64,000 bases of DNA from Tannockella sp964372125 (GCA_964372125.1 CAYJPL010000005.1:1-64000), one strand, 5' to 3'. Counted from the stretch's first letter, positions 24,321 through 34,702 are shown. Numbers and translations: made by a program. Notes: generated by a model not told the origin, from the letters alone.

Positions 24321-26765
24321 ATGAGTAATATAATTAGAGATTATTTAAATATTTCATGCGATAATATTGAATTTATATTAGAAGCTGATATCACAAAATA
24401 TTATGCAATTGAATTAGATGCAAGTTGTCAAAGCATTGAAATCCTTGCAAATCCAACAAAAACTGGATGTACCTTAAAAGGTGATACTGGTGTTAAAGAA
24501 TTAAAAACAGGAGTAAATACATTTGTAGTTGAAGTGATTGAAGAAGATCAAACTACACATATATTTAATATATCAGTTGTATGTAAACAAACTAAAAAAT
24601 CAGAAAAAATTAAAGCTGTGAAAGTTAACGGAAACAACATTTCTTATGATTTTGATGCAAAAGCATACACTGTAGAAATTAATGAAGATATTGATACAGT
24701 ATTTGTAGAAGTAGAAACTGATAACAACAGTGATAGGATCACTGGGGATATTGGGGATATTACAATTGAAGAAGGACAAAATCCATTAGTGTGTTCAATT
24801 GAATTTGCATCAACAAAAAACAAACAAATCATAGATTTATTAATCGTTAAAAATGCAGATGATAATCAAACGAAATTATTTGATAGTGAAAGTTTTACAG
24901 AACAAGAAAATGTTGCAGATGATGAAGATGACGAAGTATTCAACTTCCAATTTGGAGATATCGATACAAGTGCCTTGTTTGGAAATAATGCTGGTGTAAA
25001 CGCAGGATTTTCAACTCCAACACTAGATACTGGAGAAGAATTAGAAGTTAGCGATGAGCCACTATTTGGCATAGAAAACGAAGATACAGAAAATACATTA
25101 TTTAATTTATTAGATGAAGAATCTGATACACAAGAAGAAACACTATTTAACAATCAAGATGAAGTAATAGAAGAACCTGAGACTGTTATTGAAGAAACAA
25201 TACCAGTGGCTGAAGAAACAACACCAGTTGTTGAACCTAAAAAAGAAGTTTCTAAACCAATTTTCAAAGACATTATTGCAGTTGGAATTAGTGCTAAGTA
25301 TTTACTTGCAAGCGATAGTGATAGTATTAAAGAAATGGTTGAAAATGATAGTACAAACTTTGATCAAATACAAATGCAACCTGCATTTTCACCGGAAATT
25401 ACAGAGTATCATATAAATGTATATGACAATATCAAAGGTATTTACTTTATTTTACAAGCAGAAAATAAAACACATTTATATAAAAATGGTGACTTTAAAA
25501 GCGTAATTATTGGAATGAACAGTTTTGAGTTCACAATATATGATCCTGAAAATCAAGTAACGAATATTTATAAGTGTACTGTTGCCTGCCAACCTGCACC
25601 AGTTAAAGAAGAAGTTATTGAAGAGCCAGTAATTGAAATAATTGAGCCACAAGTTGAAGAAGAAGTTGTATACGATGCAAGAATAAACAACATGTATATT
25701 CCTGGTACAAGACTTCAACCACCATTTTCACCAGAAATCAAAGATTATAAAATTCTAATCCAAGATAAAAAAGAAGCTAAGAAAGCTAAATTACATGTTT
25801 TACCAATTAATAAAGATACAGACATCGTGTATCCACAAGAAGTGTTAAATATTAATACACTAAATGATAAAATCACAATAACTACAACACATGGAACTGA
25901 CAAGTGTACATACACATTAGAAGTAGAAAAAGAAGTGGCTCCAGTAAAAGAGAAAAAAGAAATCGACTGGTCTAAATACTTTTCACCAAGTGTAGTAAAT
26001 CTTATTGAAAAAAGAAAGAATACAGTAGTTAAAACATCAAACTATAATGCTATTGATTTTAAATTAGTAGGTATATTACTACTACTTATGGTTGGAGTAT
26101 ATGTAATATTTAATTTTGCATTTACACCAATGAAAGATAAATATGACATGTTATCATCTGATTATGAATTATTAGAAATACGTGCAAACGATATTGCTAA
26201 TAAGTTAGAAAAAGAAGATGAGTATCTAGCAGAGATTGAAGAGTTTGAAAAACTTGAAGAGACATTACTTACTAGATATCCTGCAGTAGCACCACAACAA
26301 GAGTCACTACTTACAACACAAGATATCTCTGATGCAACAGGAATTGATATCGAAAATATTACTATTGGTGCTCCTACAGAAGTAGATTTATTCTACTTCC
26401 AAGCTAAAATACAAGAAAAAGGTCTACAGTCATTATTAGATACAGAAGCACTTGTTGAAGGCGTTACTGCTACAACAGAAACGACAGAGACAACAACAGA
26501 AGATACAACACAAACGACAGAAACAACAGAGACAACAGAAGGAAGCGAAGTCACAAAAACAGAATCGCAATATTTCAGAGTTTTATCACAAAACATCTCA
26601 ATAACAGGTACGAAATCACAAATCACGTCATTATATGAATCATTATATGGTGATCAACGAAGTGTTTATATTGATAATGTATCATGGGCACGTGAAACTG
26701 ATGATGGAAGTACGAAATATACTATGAGCTTCACTGTTGATTATTATCAATATATAGGAGAATAA
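24321..26765 (+). CDS. PilO-like pilus alignment protein with a large N-terminal extension of cadherin-like sandwich domains
   Basis: 814 residues. The C-terminal third is PilO-like: one membrane helix (about 580-602, LVGILLLLMVGVYVIFNFAF), a coiled coil (about 605-650) and a terminal alpha/beta domain interrupted by a Thr/Glu linker (about 713-740). The long N-terminal part lacks a signal peptide. It appears to hold four beta-sandwich repeats similar to the Cadherin-like-1 family: about 1-92, 95-177, 335-425 and 445-540, each ending in a strand such as HIFNISVVC, NIYKCTVAC or CTYTLEVEK. An acidic linker lies at about 180-310. By topology this extension should be cytoplasmic, unusual for this fold. 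It lies between pilMN and pilB. Confidence 0.62.
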   Translation: MSNIIRDYLNISCDNIEFILEADITKYYAIELDASCQSIEILANPTKTGCTLKGDTGVKELKTGVNTFVVEVIEEDQTTHIFNISVVCKQTKKSEKIKAVKVNGNNISYDFDAKAYTVEINEDIDTVFVEVETDNNSDRITGDIGDITIEEGQNPLVCSIEFASTKNKQIIDLLIVKNADDNQTKLFDSESFTEQENVADDEDDEVFNFQFGDIDTSALFGNNAGVNAGFSTPTLDTGEELEVSDEPLFGIENEDTENTLFNLLDEESDTQEETLFNNQDEVIEEPETVIEETIPVAEETTPVVEPKKEVSKPIFKDIIAVGISAKYLLASDSDSIKEMVENDSTNFDQIQMQPAFSPEITEYHINVYDNIKGIYFILQAENKTHLYKNGDFKSVIIGMNSFEFTIYDPENQVTNIYKCTVACQPAPVKEEVIEEPVIEIIEPQVEEEVVYDARINNMYIPGTRLQPPFSPEIKDYKILIQDKKEAKKAKLHVLPINKDTDIVYPQEVLNINTLNDKITITTTHGTDKCTYTLEVEKEVAPVKEKKEIDWSKYFSPSVVNLIEKRKNTVVKTSNYNAIDFKLVGILLLLMVGVYVIFNFAFTPMKDKYDMLSSDYELLEIRANDIANKLEKEDEYLAEIEEFEKLEETLLTRYPAVAPQQESLLTTQDISDATGIDIENITIGAPTEVDLFYFQAKIQEKGLQSLLDTEALVEGVTATTETTETTTEDTTQTTETTETTEGSEVTKTESQYFRVLSQNISITGTKSQITSLYESLYGDQRSVYIDNVSWARETDDGSTKYTMSFTVDYYQYIGE

Positions 26766-26767
26766 TT

Positions 26768-28450
26768 ATGACACAAAGATGGGCAATTACAAATCTATTA
26801 TTAAAACAAAATAAAATATCGTATGATCAAGTAAAAGAAGTACAACGTAGATCGTTAGAAAATACAGTTAGTGAACAAGATGCTATCATAGAGCTTGGTT
26901 TTGCAACAGAAGAAGATCTAGTAAATATTTTTTCAAGTATTTATGGATTTGAAGTAATTAACATTGAAAGTGAACACTTTACAATGGAATCTATTTCAAG
27001 TATTTCATACGATGCATGTTTAAAGTTAACAGCAATACCTTTAAAGCTTGATGAAGAAAGTAAAATTGCTGCAATAGTTATTAATGACCCAACTAACATT
27101 ACTGCATTAGAAACAATAAAATTACACTTTTCTGGATATCAAATTGATTTTAAATTATCAAAGAAATCTGATATTGAAAATGTAATCCACTTATTGTTTT
27201 CTAAGCATAGTGGAGAACTTGCAACAAAAGAACTTCAAGATACAAAAGAAGAAGTTGAACATAGCGCATTTCAAGCATTAGATACTGAACGTGATGAACC
27301 AATTATTAAATTAACAAACTCTATTCTTACAGAATCTATTAACGCTAAAGCAAGTGATATTCATATTGAGCCATTTGAAACATATATGTCAGTACGTATA
27401 CGTGTTGATGGTAGATTACGTGATGCATTACGTCTACCAATTCAAAACTTTCAAGGGGTTTGTACAAGATTTAAGTTAATAAGCCAAATGGATATTTCAG
27501 AGAAACGTGTTCCGCAAGAAGGAAACATTAAAATGAAATATAATGGTAAAAATATCGATATTCGTGTTTCTACATTACCTAATACGTATGGAGAAAAAAT
27601 CGTAATGCGTATTTTGTCAAAAGACAACTTAAATATTCCAAAACAAAAACTTGGTTTTTCACAAGAAAACTTAGACGATATTCGTAGTATGTTAGAAAAT
27701 CCTCATGGGATTATTCTTGTAACAGGACCGACAGGTTCAGGAAAAAGTACAACACTTTATTCATTCTTAAATGATGTAAAATCACCAGAAAAAGCTATTG
27801 TAACAGTTGAAGATCCAGTTGAGTATTCAATCGATGGAATTAACCAAACACCAGTTAATGTTAAACAAGGAATGACATTCCCTGTTGCATTACGTAGTAT
27901 TTTACGACAAGATCCAGATATCATCATGATTGGGGAGATTCGTGATGAAGAAACTGCATCAATCGCAATTCGTGCAAGTATTACAGGTCACTTAGTTATG
28001 TCAACATTACATACAAATGATTCTATATCAACAATTTCAAGGTTATCTGATATGAACATTGAACCATATCTATTAGCTGATTCATTACGAGGAATTATTG
28101 CACAAAGACTTCTAAGAAGAGTGTGTAGTCATTGTAAAGAAGAATATTTGTCAAGTATTGCAGAAATGCGTATGTTAAGATTGAACGCTCCAGTTCCATT
28201 AGTAAAAGCAACTGGATGTAGTCATTGTAATCATACAGGATACCAAGGACGTGTTGGTATTTATGAAGTATTAACAATCGATAAAACATTACGTTCGTTG
28301 ATTGAAAAGGGAGCAACAAATGAAGCATTATTAGATTATGCTGTAAATAAGGGGAAATTGAAAACTCTGTCAACAGTAGCTGTGGAAAAAGCTTTAGCAC
28401 ACGAAACGACGGTTGAAGAGTTGCAGGAGGTTATGTATGACATACGATAA
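26768..28450 (+). CDS. pilB: Type IV pilus extension ATPase
   Basis: A 560-residue secretion ATPase that powers pilin polymerisation. An N-terminal MshEN/GspE-N-like domain (about 1-145) is followed by the ASDIHIEPFE segment and the Walker A GPTGSGKST (about 319-327). The His box contains STLHTNDS, and Walker B is IMIGEIRDEETA (about 385). Four cysteines (CSHC near 452 and CSHC near 483) form the zinc site typical of PilB/GspE and absent from PilT. It was not assigned to competence ComGA because the operon also has PilT, PilM-N and PilO. Confidence 0.93.
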   Translation: MTQRWAITNLLLKQNKISYDQVKEVQRRSLENTVSEQDAIIELGFATEEDLVNIFSSIYGFEVINIESEHFTMESISSISYDACLKLTAIPLKLDEESKIAAIVINDPTNITALETIKLHFSGYQIDFKLSKKSDIENVIHLLFSKHSGELATKELQDTKEEVEHSAFQALDTERDEPIIKLTNSILTESINAKASDIHIEPFETYMSVRIRVDGRLRDALRLPIQNFQGVCTRFKLISQMDISEKRVPQEGNIKMKYNGKNIDIRVSTLPNTYGEKIVMRILSKDNLNIPKQKLGFSQENLDDIRSMLENPHGIILVTGPTGSGKSTTLYSFLNDVKSPEKAIVTVEDPVEYSIDGINQTPVNVKQGMTFPVALRSILRQDPDIIMIGEIRDEETASIAIRASITGHLVMSTLHTNDSISTISRLSDMNIEPYLLADSLRGIIAQRLLRRVCSHCKEEYLSSIAEMRMLRLNAPVPLVKATGCSHCNHTGYQGRVGIYEVLTIDKTLRSLIEKGATNEALLDYAVNKGKLKTLSTVAVEKALAHETTVEELQEVMYDIR

Positions 28451-29570
28451 TGGACAACATGTAAATGATGATAGTTATAAATATTATATTATGTTAAAAG
28501 GGATGCTAAATAGCATCAAATCAGCAGATGCAAGTGACTTGCATCTTAAAGCTGGTAGTTATCCAGCAGTAAGAATTAGAGCAGAAATAATGGTTTTATC
28601 ATCATTTCCAATGATGACAGAAAAAACTACTAAAAATATCGCAAAGATGTTACTTACAAGATTTAGTCATCAAAAAGACAAAGAGTTAAATGGGATTAGT
28701 GAAATAGACTTAGCATTTAGTATTCCAGAAATTGGAAGATTCCGTGTTAATATCTATAAACAAAGTGGTACTTACTCACTTGCAATAAGAGCATTACCAT
28801 TAGAAATAAAAACATTTGAACAATTAAACTTACCAAATGCAATTAAACAACTTGCATATAAATCAAATGGTTTAGTACTTGTTACCGGACCAACAGGTTC
28901 AGGGAAAAGTACGACACTTGCAGCATTGATTAATTTAATCAATAGCACACGTAATTGTCATATCATTACGATTGAAGATCCAATCGAGTATATTCATAAA
29001 AATGATTTGTCAATTGTTTCTCAACGTGAAGTTGGAGCAGATACAAAGAGCTTTAATGATGCACTTCGTAGTGCTTTGCGTCAAGATCCAGATGTTATTT
29101 TAGTAGGAGAGATGCGTGACCCTGAAACTATCTCGATTGCACTATCTGCTGCTGAAACAGGACATTTAGTACTTTCAACATTACATACAGTAGGGGCGGC
29201 TAAAACAATCGATAGAATTGTTGATTCATTTAGCCCTGAAAAACAGCATCAAATTCGTTATCAACTTGCAACGGTATTACAGGGGGTTATTTCCCAGGTA
29301 ATGATTCCTAAAAAGAATGTTGCTGGTTGTACAGTTGCAACAGAAATTATGTTAGTAAACAATGCGATTTCTAACTTAATTCGTGAAAATAAGCCACATC
29401 AAATTTTAAATGTTATTCAAACTAATAATGATAAAGGTATGATTACTCTTGATCAAAATCTAGAGAGAATGGTTAGAAATAATCAAATTACTACTGAAGA
29501 TGCATTATCGAAATGCCAAAATGAATCATTATTCTTGAAAAGCATTACTGATTTAGGAGGAATTATGTAA
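28437..29570 (+). CDS. pilT: Type IV pilus retraction ATPase
   Basis: 377 residues. ASDLHLKAGS opens the N-terminal domain. The PilT signature AIRALP, the Walker A GPTGSGKST (about 150), Walker B ILVGEMRDPETI (about 220) and HLVLSTLHT are present. No zinc cysteines are seen, separating it from PilB. ATG 28437 is supported by AGGAGG (28425-28430) and overlaps the pilB end by 14 nt. Its presence implies pili that can be retracted (twitching, DNA uptake or surface sensing). Confidence 0.92.
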   Translation: MTYDNGQHVNDDSYKYYIMLKGMLNSIKSADASDLHLKAGSYPAVRIRAEIMVLSSFPMMTEKTTKNIAKMLLTRFSHQKDKELNGISEIDLAFSIPEIGRFRVNIYKQSGTYSLAIRALPLEIKTFEQLNLPNAIKQLAYKSNGLVLVTGPTGSGKSTTLAALINLINSTRNCHIITIEDPIEYIHKNDLSIVSQREVGADTKSFNDALRSALRQDPDVILVGEMRDPETISIALSAAETGHLVLSTLHTVGAAKTIDRIVDSFSPEKQHQIRYQLATVLQGVISQVMIPKKNVAGCTVATEIMLVNNAISNLIRENKPHQILNVIQTNNDKGMITLDQNLERMVRNNQITTEDALSKCQNESLFLKSITDLGGIM

Positions 29571-29571
29571 A

Positions 29572-30768
29572 ATGATTGCTTTTAAATATGAATCAATTAA
29601 TCGTGATGGAACAATCACGAAAGGAAAAACTGTTTGTATTAATAAAGAAGCACTAGAAGATGAACTCGCAAGAAAAGGTGAGGTATTAGTTAAATGTGCA
29701 AAGACATTTGATATTAAACAAAAATTAGGTTATACCGGAGTAAAGTTACGAGATATTATTATTTTTACTCGTCAGCTTGCAGTAATGATGCAAGCAGGGG
29801 TAAACTTACAAACAAGTATTGACCTGATTTCATCAGGTACAGAAAACGAAAAATTAAAAAGTTCACTTATTGCAGTTGGTGAAGACTTAAAAGCCGGTGT
29901 TACACTGTCGGATTCAATGTATCGTACAGGTATATTTGATGATTTCTTAGTTGGTCTAGTAAAGATTGCTGAAGTCAGTGGGTCAATCGATGAAGTAATG
30001 GGTCGTGCAGCTGATTATTATGAAAGTGAAGGGGTACTACGTAAGAAAATTAAATCTGCAATAACGTATCCAATCATTTTATTAGTACTAGCAATTGGTG
30101 TAGTTACATTCTTAATACTTGGAGTAGTTCCAGTATTCTCAGGTTTATTTGCAGACATGGGAATTACAGATTTACCAGCAATGTCAAAGTTAGTAATTGG
30201 TATAAGTGATTTCTTAGTAGCTTATGGTATATTCTTGCTACTTGGTATTATTGGTGCAATCATATTTGTTATTAATTTCTTTAGAGTAGAAGAAAACCGT
30301 AAACTATTGGATGCATGGGTTTTAACACTACCATTAGTTGGTATTTTAATAAAGAAAATAACTGCCGCAAGATTTGCAAGAAGTATGGATATACTTCTAA
30401 AAAGTGGGGTTACAATCATGGAAACATTTGATCTAGTAGATTGGATTATTGGGAACATGGAAATTCGTAAACGTTTAAACAATTCTAGAGATGTAGTAGC
30501 TGCTGGTAAAACATATACTATGGCATTACAACAAGCAGATGCATTTCCAGAAATCTTAGTTAACATGGTTAAAGTTGGTGAAGAAACTGGTTCGTTAGAA
30601 ACAGTTTTAGATAAGACTTCTGTATTCTTTGAACAAGAAGCAGAATCGGCAATCGAAGCATTTATTCGTGCATTAGAGCCAATAATACTAATTATTATAG
30701 CGGTACTAATCTTATTTATTGTATTAGCTGTATTCTTACCAATGTTTGACTTATATAATGCAATTTAG
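29572..30768 (+). CDS. pilC: Type IV pilus inner-membrane platform protein
   Basis: 398 residues with two GspF domains. The first is about 55-190 (IIIFTRQLAVMMQAGVNL) and the second about 255-390 (RFARSMDILLKSGVTIMETF). Three membrane helices lie near 164-187, 212-236 and 370-392, the last being FIRALEPIILIIIAVLILFI. The PilC/GspF platform couples the ATPases to pilin insertion. It starts 2 nt after the pilT stop codon region, in tight operon order. Confidence 0.93.
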   Translation: MIAFKYESINRDGTITKGKTVCINKEALEDELARKGEVLVKCAKTFDIKQKLGYTGVKLRDIIIFTRQLAVMMQAGVNLQTSIDLISSGTENEKLKSSLIAVGEDLKAGVTLSDSMYRTGIFDDFLVGLVKIAEVSGSIDEVMGRAADYYESEGVLRKKIKSAITYPIILLVLAIGVVTFLILGVVPVFSGLFADMGITDLPAMSKLVIGISDFLVAYGIFLLLGIIGAIIFVINFFRVEENRKLLDAWVLTLPLVGILIKKITAARFARSMDILLKSGVTIMETFDLVDWIIGNMEIRKRLNNSRDVVAAGKTYTMALQQADAFPEILVNMVKVGEETGSLETVLDKTSVFFEQEAESAIEAFIRALEPIILIIIAVLILFIVLAVFLPMFDLYNAI

Positions 30769-30777
30769 GAGAAGGGT

Positions 30778-31554
30778 ATGCAATTAATATTTTTTCTATA
30801 TGGAATAGTCATCGGATCATTTTATAACGTAGTAATATTTCGAACTATTTCTAATCAGTCAGTAGCATTTCCAAGCTCACACTGTTATAGCTGTAAACAC
30901 AAATTAGGAACACTTGATTTAATTCCAGTATTTAGTTATTTGTTTTTAAAAGGTAAGTGTCGATATTGTAAAGAGAAAATCTCTATACAATATCCACTTG
31001 TCGAAATTGCTTGTGGTGTGGTATTTGTAATGCTTTATAATTATTTTCAAGTAGTATCGATATCATTAATATTAGCGTTAGCTTTCTTTTCAGTAATGCT
31101 TATTATATTTATGATTGATTTAAAAACAATGATTATTCCAAATAAATTTGTATTAATCGCGTTATTCATCGCAATTGCCTATCAACTTAGCGTATATCCT
31201 ATATCAACATCTTTAATCATAAATATGGCTATTGGTGGAATAAGTGTGAGTGGTACCTTACTGGCACTATATGTATTTGGGATATTTATACTAAATAAGG
31301 AAGTCATCGGATTTGGAGATGTAAAACTCTACACTGCAATCGGTGTACTTTTAGGAATGCAGTATGCTTTCTTAAGCTTATTTATTACTGTTTTAGTTGG
31401 TGGATTGGTTGCTACAATCTTATTGGTTAGTAAAAGTAAACTTATTAAAAATAGAGAAATGCCATTAGGTCCGTTTATTTGTTTAGCGACATTTATAGTA
31501 TATCTATATGGACCAATGATTATCGATACATATTTACAACTTGTTTTATATTAA
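30778..31554 (+). CDS. pilD: Prepilin peptidase / N-methyltransferase
   Basis: A 258-residue polytopic aspartic protease that cleaves and methylates the pilins of this operon. The N-terminal zinc motif has paired cysteines (CYSC about 38-41, CRYC about 61-64). The two catalytic aspartates are Asp114 in FMIDLKTMIIPN and Asp181 in GFGDVKLY. The Cys-containing methylase loop suggests both activities. It overlaps the start region of the next gene. Confidence 0.94.
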   Translation: MQLIFFLYGIVIGSFYNVVIFRTISNQSVAFPSSHCYSCKHKLGTLDLIPVFSYLFLKGKCRYCKEKISIQYPLVEIACGVVFVMLYNYFQVVSISLILALAFFSVMLIIFMIDLKTMIIPNKFVLIALFIAIAYQLSVYPISTSLIINMAIGGISVSGTLLALYVFGIFILNKEVIGFGDVKLYTAIGVLLGMQYAFLSLFITVLVGGLVATILLVSKSKLIKNREMPLGPFICLATFIVYLYGPMIIDTYLQLVLY

Positions 31555-31573
31555 GAGAAGGGAGGCGAATACA

Positions 31574-34500
31574 TTGGATAAAAAAGGACAACGAGGTATG
31601 ACCTTAATAGAATCATTAATCGCTATCATGGTTTTATCAGTATTTTCGATTGTAATATTTTCTACTTTCAAATATTCGTTAGATGCAAATAATACATCAG
31701 ATTTAATAACGCATATTGAAGAAGTAAAGAATGCAGTATTTGAACAATATCAAGCAAATCCTAGTATAGAGAACCTTGAACCAATTATGCCTACAGGATC
31801 TACAAAACTAAATGAAGATCAGTATCAAGTATTTTATGATAAGAATTATGAACCGACAATGACAGAAGATGATGCTACAGTAAAAATGTTATTTTTACGT
31901 GGTGTCGGTACAGAGGATAGAGAAGGTTTTCTTATTACTTCAAAAAAGACAACATTAGAGGTGCGAGTATATACGAAACAAGAAGTTGCTGGGGTAATGC
32001 AATGGGAACTTTTTGCAACAACGGTTTCTGATGGTTCATCAAAGATAAATGCCTTTCAATTTACTGATGATAAAGGAGAAAGTGCTACTGCAAGTTTAGA
32101 AGTACAAGGAATCAACACAACTGTATCACATGGTGGACAAACAGGTTCAACTATTATTGTTTCAAATATTCGCTCAGGTACTCCTTTGTTTGAAATAATG
32201 GATGATATTACAGAAACACCTGATGAAGGTGCAGTAATCGCTTCTAGAAAAGTAGAGTACTATAATGAAAGTCTTATGGATTGGGAAGAGGTTACAAGTG
32301 TATCGATATTTTTAACTTCTTATCAAAAGATTAGAATAACTTATGAAATTGATGAAGAATTTGGATTGAATTTACTAGTACCTGAATATTTGAGTACTGA
32401 TTCAAAAGAAACAAATGCTACAATTATTGATGTACCATTTGTGAAAAATGGTACATCATATGAAGATTTATCAATTGATAGCTTAACTGCTATATTCAAT
32501 AAATCGCAATACTCATCTATTTTCAAGAGTAATGTAGGTGGTATTAATATTAATTATAAAGATATTATTTGGACAAATATAAGTGATGTAAACGATGTTA
32601 TAACGTATGAGGATTTAGAATCTGGTGTTTCTTTGTTTAAAGATGGCGCATTAGATGAAGAACGTTTTAAAGGTAAAACATACATTGCCTCAATAGAAGG
32701 AAATCCATTAGATCGTCACACAATAAAGTTTTCAGTACAAGATATTGATCTTAGCCTAGTAAAAGGTGGAAGTGAAATATTAACATATATTGACTACGCT
32801 GCTACAGGAGATAGTTTATATGAAGCAAGCATTGCTAAACTTATCTTTAACAGTGATGAAGGTATTATGTCATTATATTCTGTACCAGATTTTTCACTTG
32901 CTAGTGTAGGTCAGTACAATAGTAGCTTTACAACAATAATTACGGACATAACAAGTAGACTAGAAAGTGGGTCTATTACTATAACTGGTGATGAGTATAT
33001 CGGATTAATTTATCAAGAACCTACTGTAGAACTAGAATTAGAATTACAAAAAAATGGTATACCAACTAGTGATAAACTTGTCATAAAAGTTGGAATTGGT
33101 GAGAAATTAACATCTACTACCTTAACAAATGCATTAGTGGAACAAACTGCAACAAGTGTAGATGTCTTTAATATGTTTGAAGGCTACTCGTTTGAAGGTG
33201 CATTTATTAATGGAAAAAATTACCTAAATGAAGTTATTGATAGTTCACTAGCAGGTGAAAAAATTGAGCTTCGTTATGCCCGTGCACAAAAAGCAATGGA
33301 TATAGAGATAAATGTTGATGCACGTCATTTATCAGAGTACTTTACCGCAAGTTCTGTTACTGATATGGAATTGGTAAATAGAAATGGTGGTATTGAAGTA
33401 AAATTCAGTGGAGAAAAAACAACTATTCAAAATACTCCACTATTACAAACGGATGCTTATACGTATTATAGTGATGATATCATTTATTCGATAGAAGGAA
33501 GCAAATTTGAAAGTGATACTTCAAATTTTAAAAATGATATATTAAGTAATTATAATGCTGGAAGCTATGATGGTATTAATATTTCGATAACAGTACAGTA
33601 CAATTATTTAGATGTGTACACAGCATACTCAAAAAACAATCATTCATTTGAAATCGACGGTGTAGAAATTTCAAGCTCGGCATTATATGAAAATTTCGCA
33701 TCAAAATCAAATGCTTCATTTACCGTATCTGGAGTAGATAACACATTTGGGTTAGAAGAAATAACTGGAATAGATACTATATACAGTAATGCAGTTACAT
33801 CAACAAAAACGGATATAGAAATTCCTAGTAGTGATAAGAGCAACATAATTGTAGAAGAAGCAACAGTTTTACTAGATGTTTCATTAATTGCAACGCAGGC
33901 TGATCAAAGTGACTGGGGTGGAATTAATAGTCTAGAAACTGGTAGACAAGACTTACAAATAGGGTTAGTTGAAAGAGGTTCAACAGGAGTGTTTGACTTT
34001 GTATATTATGAAGAGGGAAATCCTGTAAACTTAATGACACCTGATTCTGAGAGTACTGGGTTGTCGCTAGGAAATATTGATAACTTAGAAAAATTAACAA
34101 TTATTGTTTATCGTAGTGATAATGCAAATTCATTGAGTTCATTAAATAACTATTATGGTGTTTGGACACCAGGAATTAAGTCTGGTACACAAGAAAGAAC
34201 AGATACAGCAGCTACAGGTGGTATCGCAATTGATGACCTCTACCAAACAAAGAATGTATATACTCAAATCGACGAATATGACGGAAGTATAAACATTGAT
34301 AAAGTAGAAGTAGTTATGGCGACAACAGTATCAAGTTATGGACAAGATATTGAAGGACAAATTAATCCTTTAACTCCTAAAACTGCTAAATCATTTGGTG
34401 CTTTAATACCAGGTGTAACAGGTAATAGATTATTGTATAGCGCAGAAGATTTACCATCAGGAATTGTTGAATATACTGAACCTTCTGGTGCAAAAGTTGA

Positions 34501-34633
34501 TTATCATGTTACTGGTGACTTTTTTGGTGATACTGGAGAAGAGCTAACAACATGGACAAAAGAAGTTGAAGTTAGTGGTGATGATGGTATTGAATTCCCA
34601 ACACTAGTTGGTGGTATTGAATTCGAAGATTAA
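31574..34633 (+). CDS. Giant pilin-like protein, candidate pilus tip adhesin
   Basis: 1019 residues. The leader MDKKGQRG ends at a peptidase site and is followed by MTLIESLIAIMVLSVFSIVIF, a type III pilin helix with Glu at +5. The first 150 residues behave like a pseudopilin. The remaining 850 or so form an extended, beta-rich, acidic region with no recognised enzyme domain. Such modular minor pilins sit at the pilus tip in other Gram-positive species, where the extra domains bind ligands. TTG 31574 is preferred because GGGAGG (31560-31565) lies 8 nt upstream; the longer start at 31541 has no site. Last gene of the operon, before a terminator. The ligand is unknown. Confidence 0.72.
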   Translation: MDKKGQRGMTLIESLIAIMVLSVFSIVIFSTFKYSLDANNTSDLITHIEEVKNAVFEQYQANPSIENLEPIMPTGSTKLNEDQYQVFYDKNYEPTMTEDDATVKMLFLRGVGTEDREGFLITSKKTTLEVRVYTKQEVAGVMQWELFATTVSDGSSKINAFQFTDDKGESATASLEVQGINTTVSHGGQTGSTIIVSNIRSGTPLFEIMDDITETPDEGAVIASRKVEYYNESLMDWEEVTSVSIFLTSYQKIRITYEIDEEFGLNLLVPEYLSTDSKETNATIIDVPFVKNGTSYEDLSIDSLTAIFNKSQYSSIFKSNVGGININYKDIIWTNISDVNDVITYEDLESGVSLFKDGALDEERFKGKTYIASIEGNPLDRHTIKFSVQDIDLSLVKGGSEILTYIDYAATGDSLYEASIAKLIFNSDEGIMSLYSVPDFSLASVGQYNSSFTTIITDITSRLESGSITITGDEYIGLIYQEPTVELELELQKNGIPTSDKLVIKVGIGEKLTSTTLTNALVEQTATSVDVFNMFEGYSFEGAFINGKNYLNEVIDSSLAGEKIELRYARAQKAMDIEINVDARHLSEYFTASSVTDMELVNRNGGIEVKFSGEKTTIQNTPLLQTDAYTYYSDDIIYSIEGSKFESDTSNFKNDILSNYNAGSYDGINISITVQYNYLDVYTAYSKNNHSFEIDGVEISSSALYENFASKSNASFTVSGVDNTFGLEEITGIDTIYSNAVTSTKTDIEIPSSDKSNIIVEEATVLLDVSLIATQADQSDWGGINSLETGRQDLQIGLVERGSTGVFDFVYYEEGNPVNLMTPDSESTGLSLGNIDNLEKLTIIVYRSDNANSLSSLNNYYGVWTPGIKSGTQERTDTAATGGIAIDDLYQTKNVYTQIDEYDGSINIDKVEVVMATTVSSYGQDIEGQINPLTPKTAKSFGALIPGVTGNRLLYSAEDLPSGIVEYTEPSGAKVDYHVTGDFFGDTGEELTTWTKEVEVSGDDGIEFPTLVGGIEFED

Positions 34634-34645
34634 TACATAAAGAAC

Positions 34646-34685
34646 AAAAGAGATAAATGACTGTAATAAGTTGTTTATCTTTTTT
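34646..34685 (+). terminator. Terminator of the pilus operon
   Basis: AGATAAA/TTTATCT, extended by A-T pairs, with a 16-nt loop and a T run. Confidence 0.7.
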
Positions 34686-34702
34686 ATTGTATTAAAGACA
34701 AT

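Noticed and set aside
20268..34633. Cluster considered as a ComG competence pseudopilus
   Set aside because: It includes a PilT retraction ATPase, PilM-PilN, a PilO-like protein and its own prepilin peptidase, which ComG operons do not.
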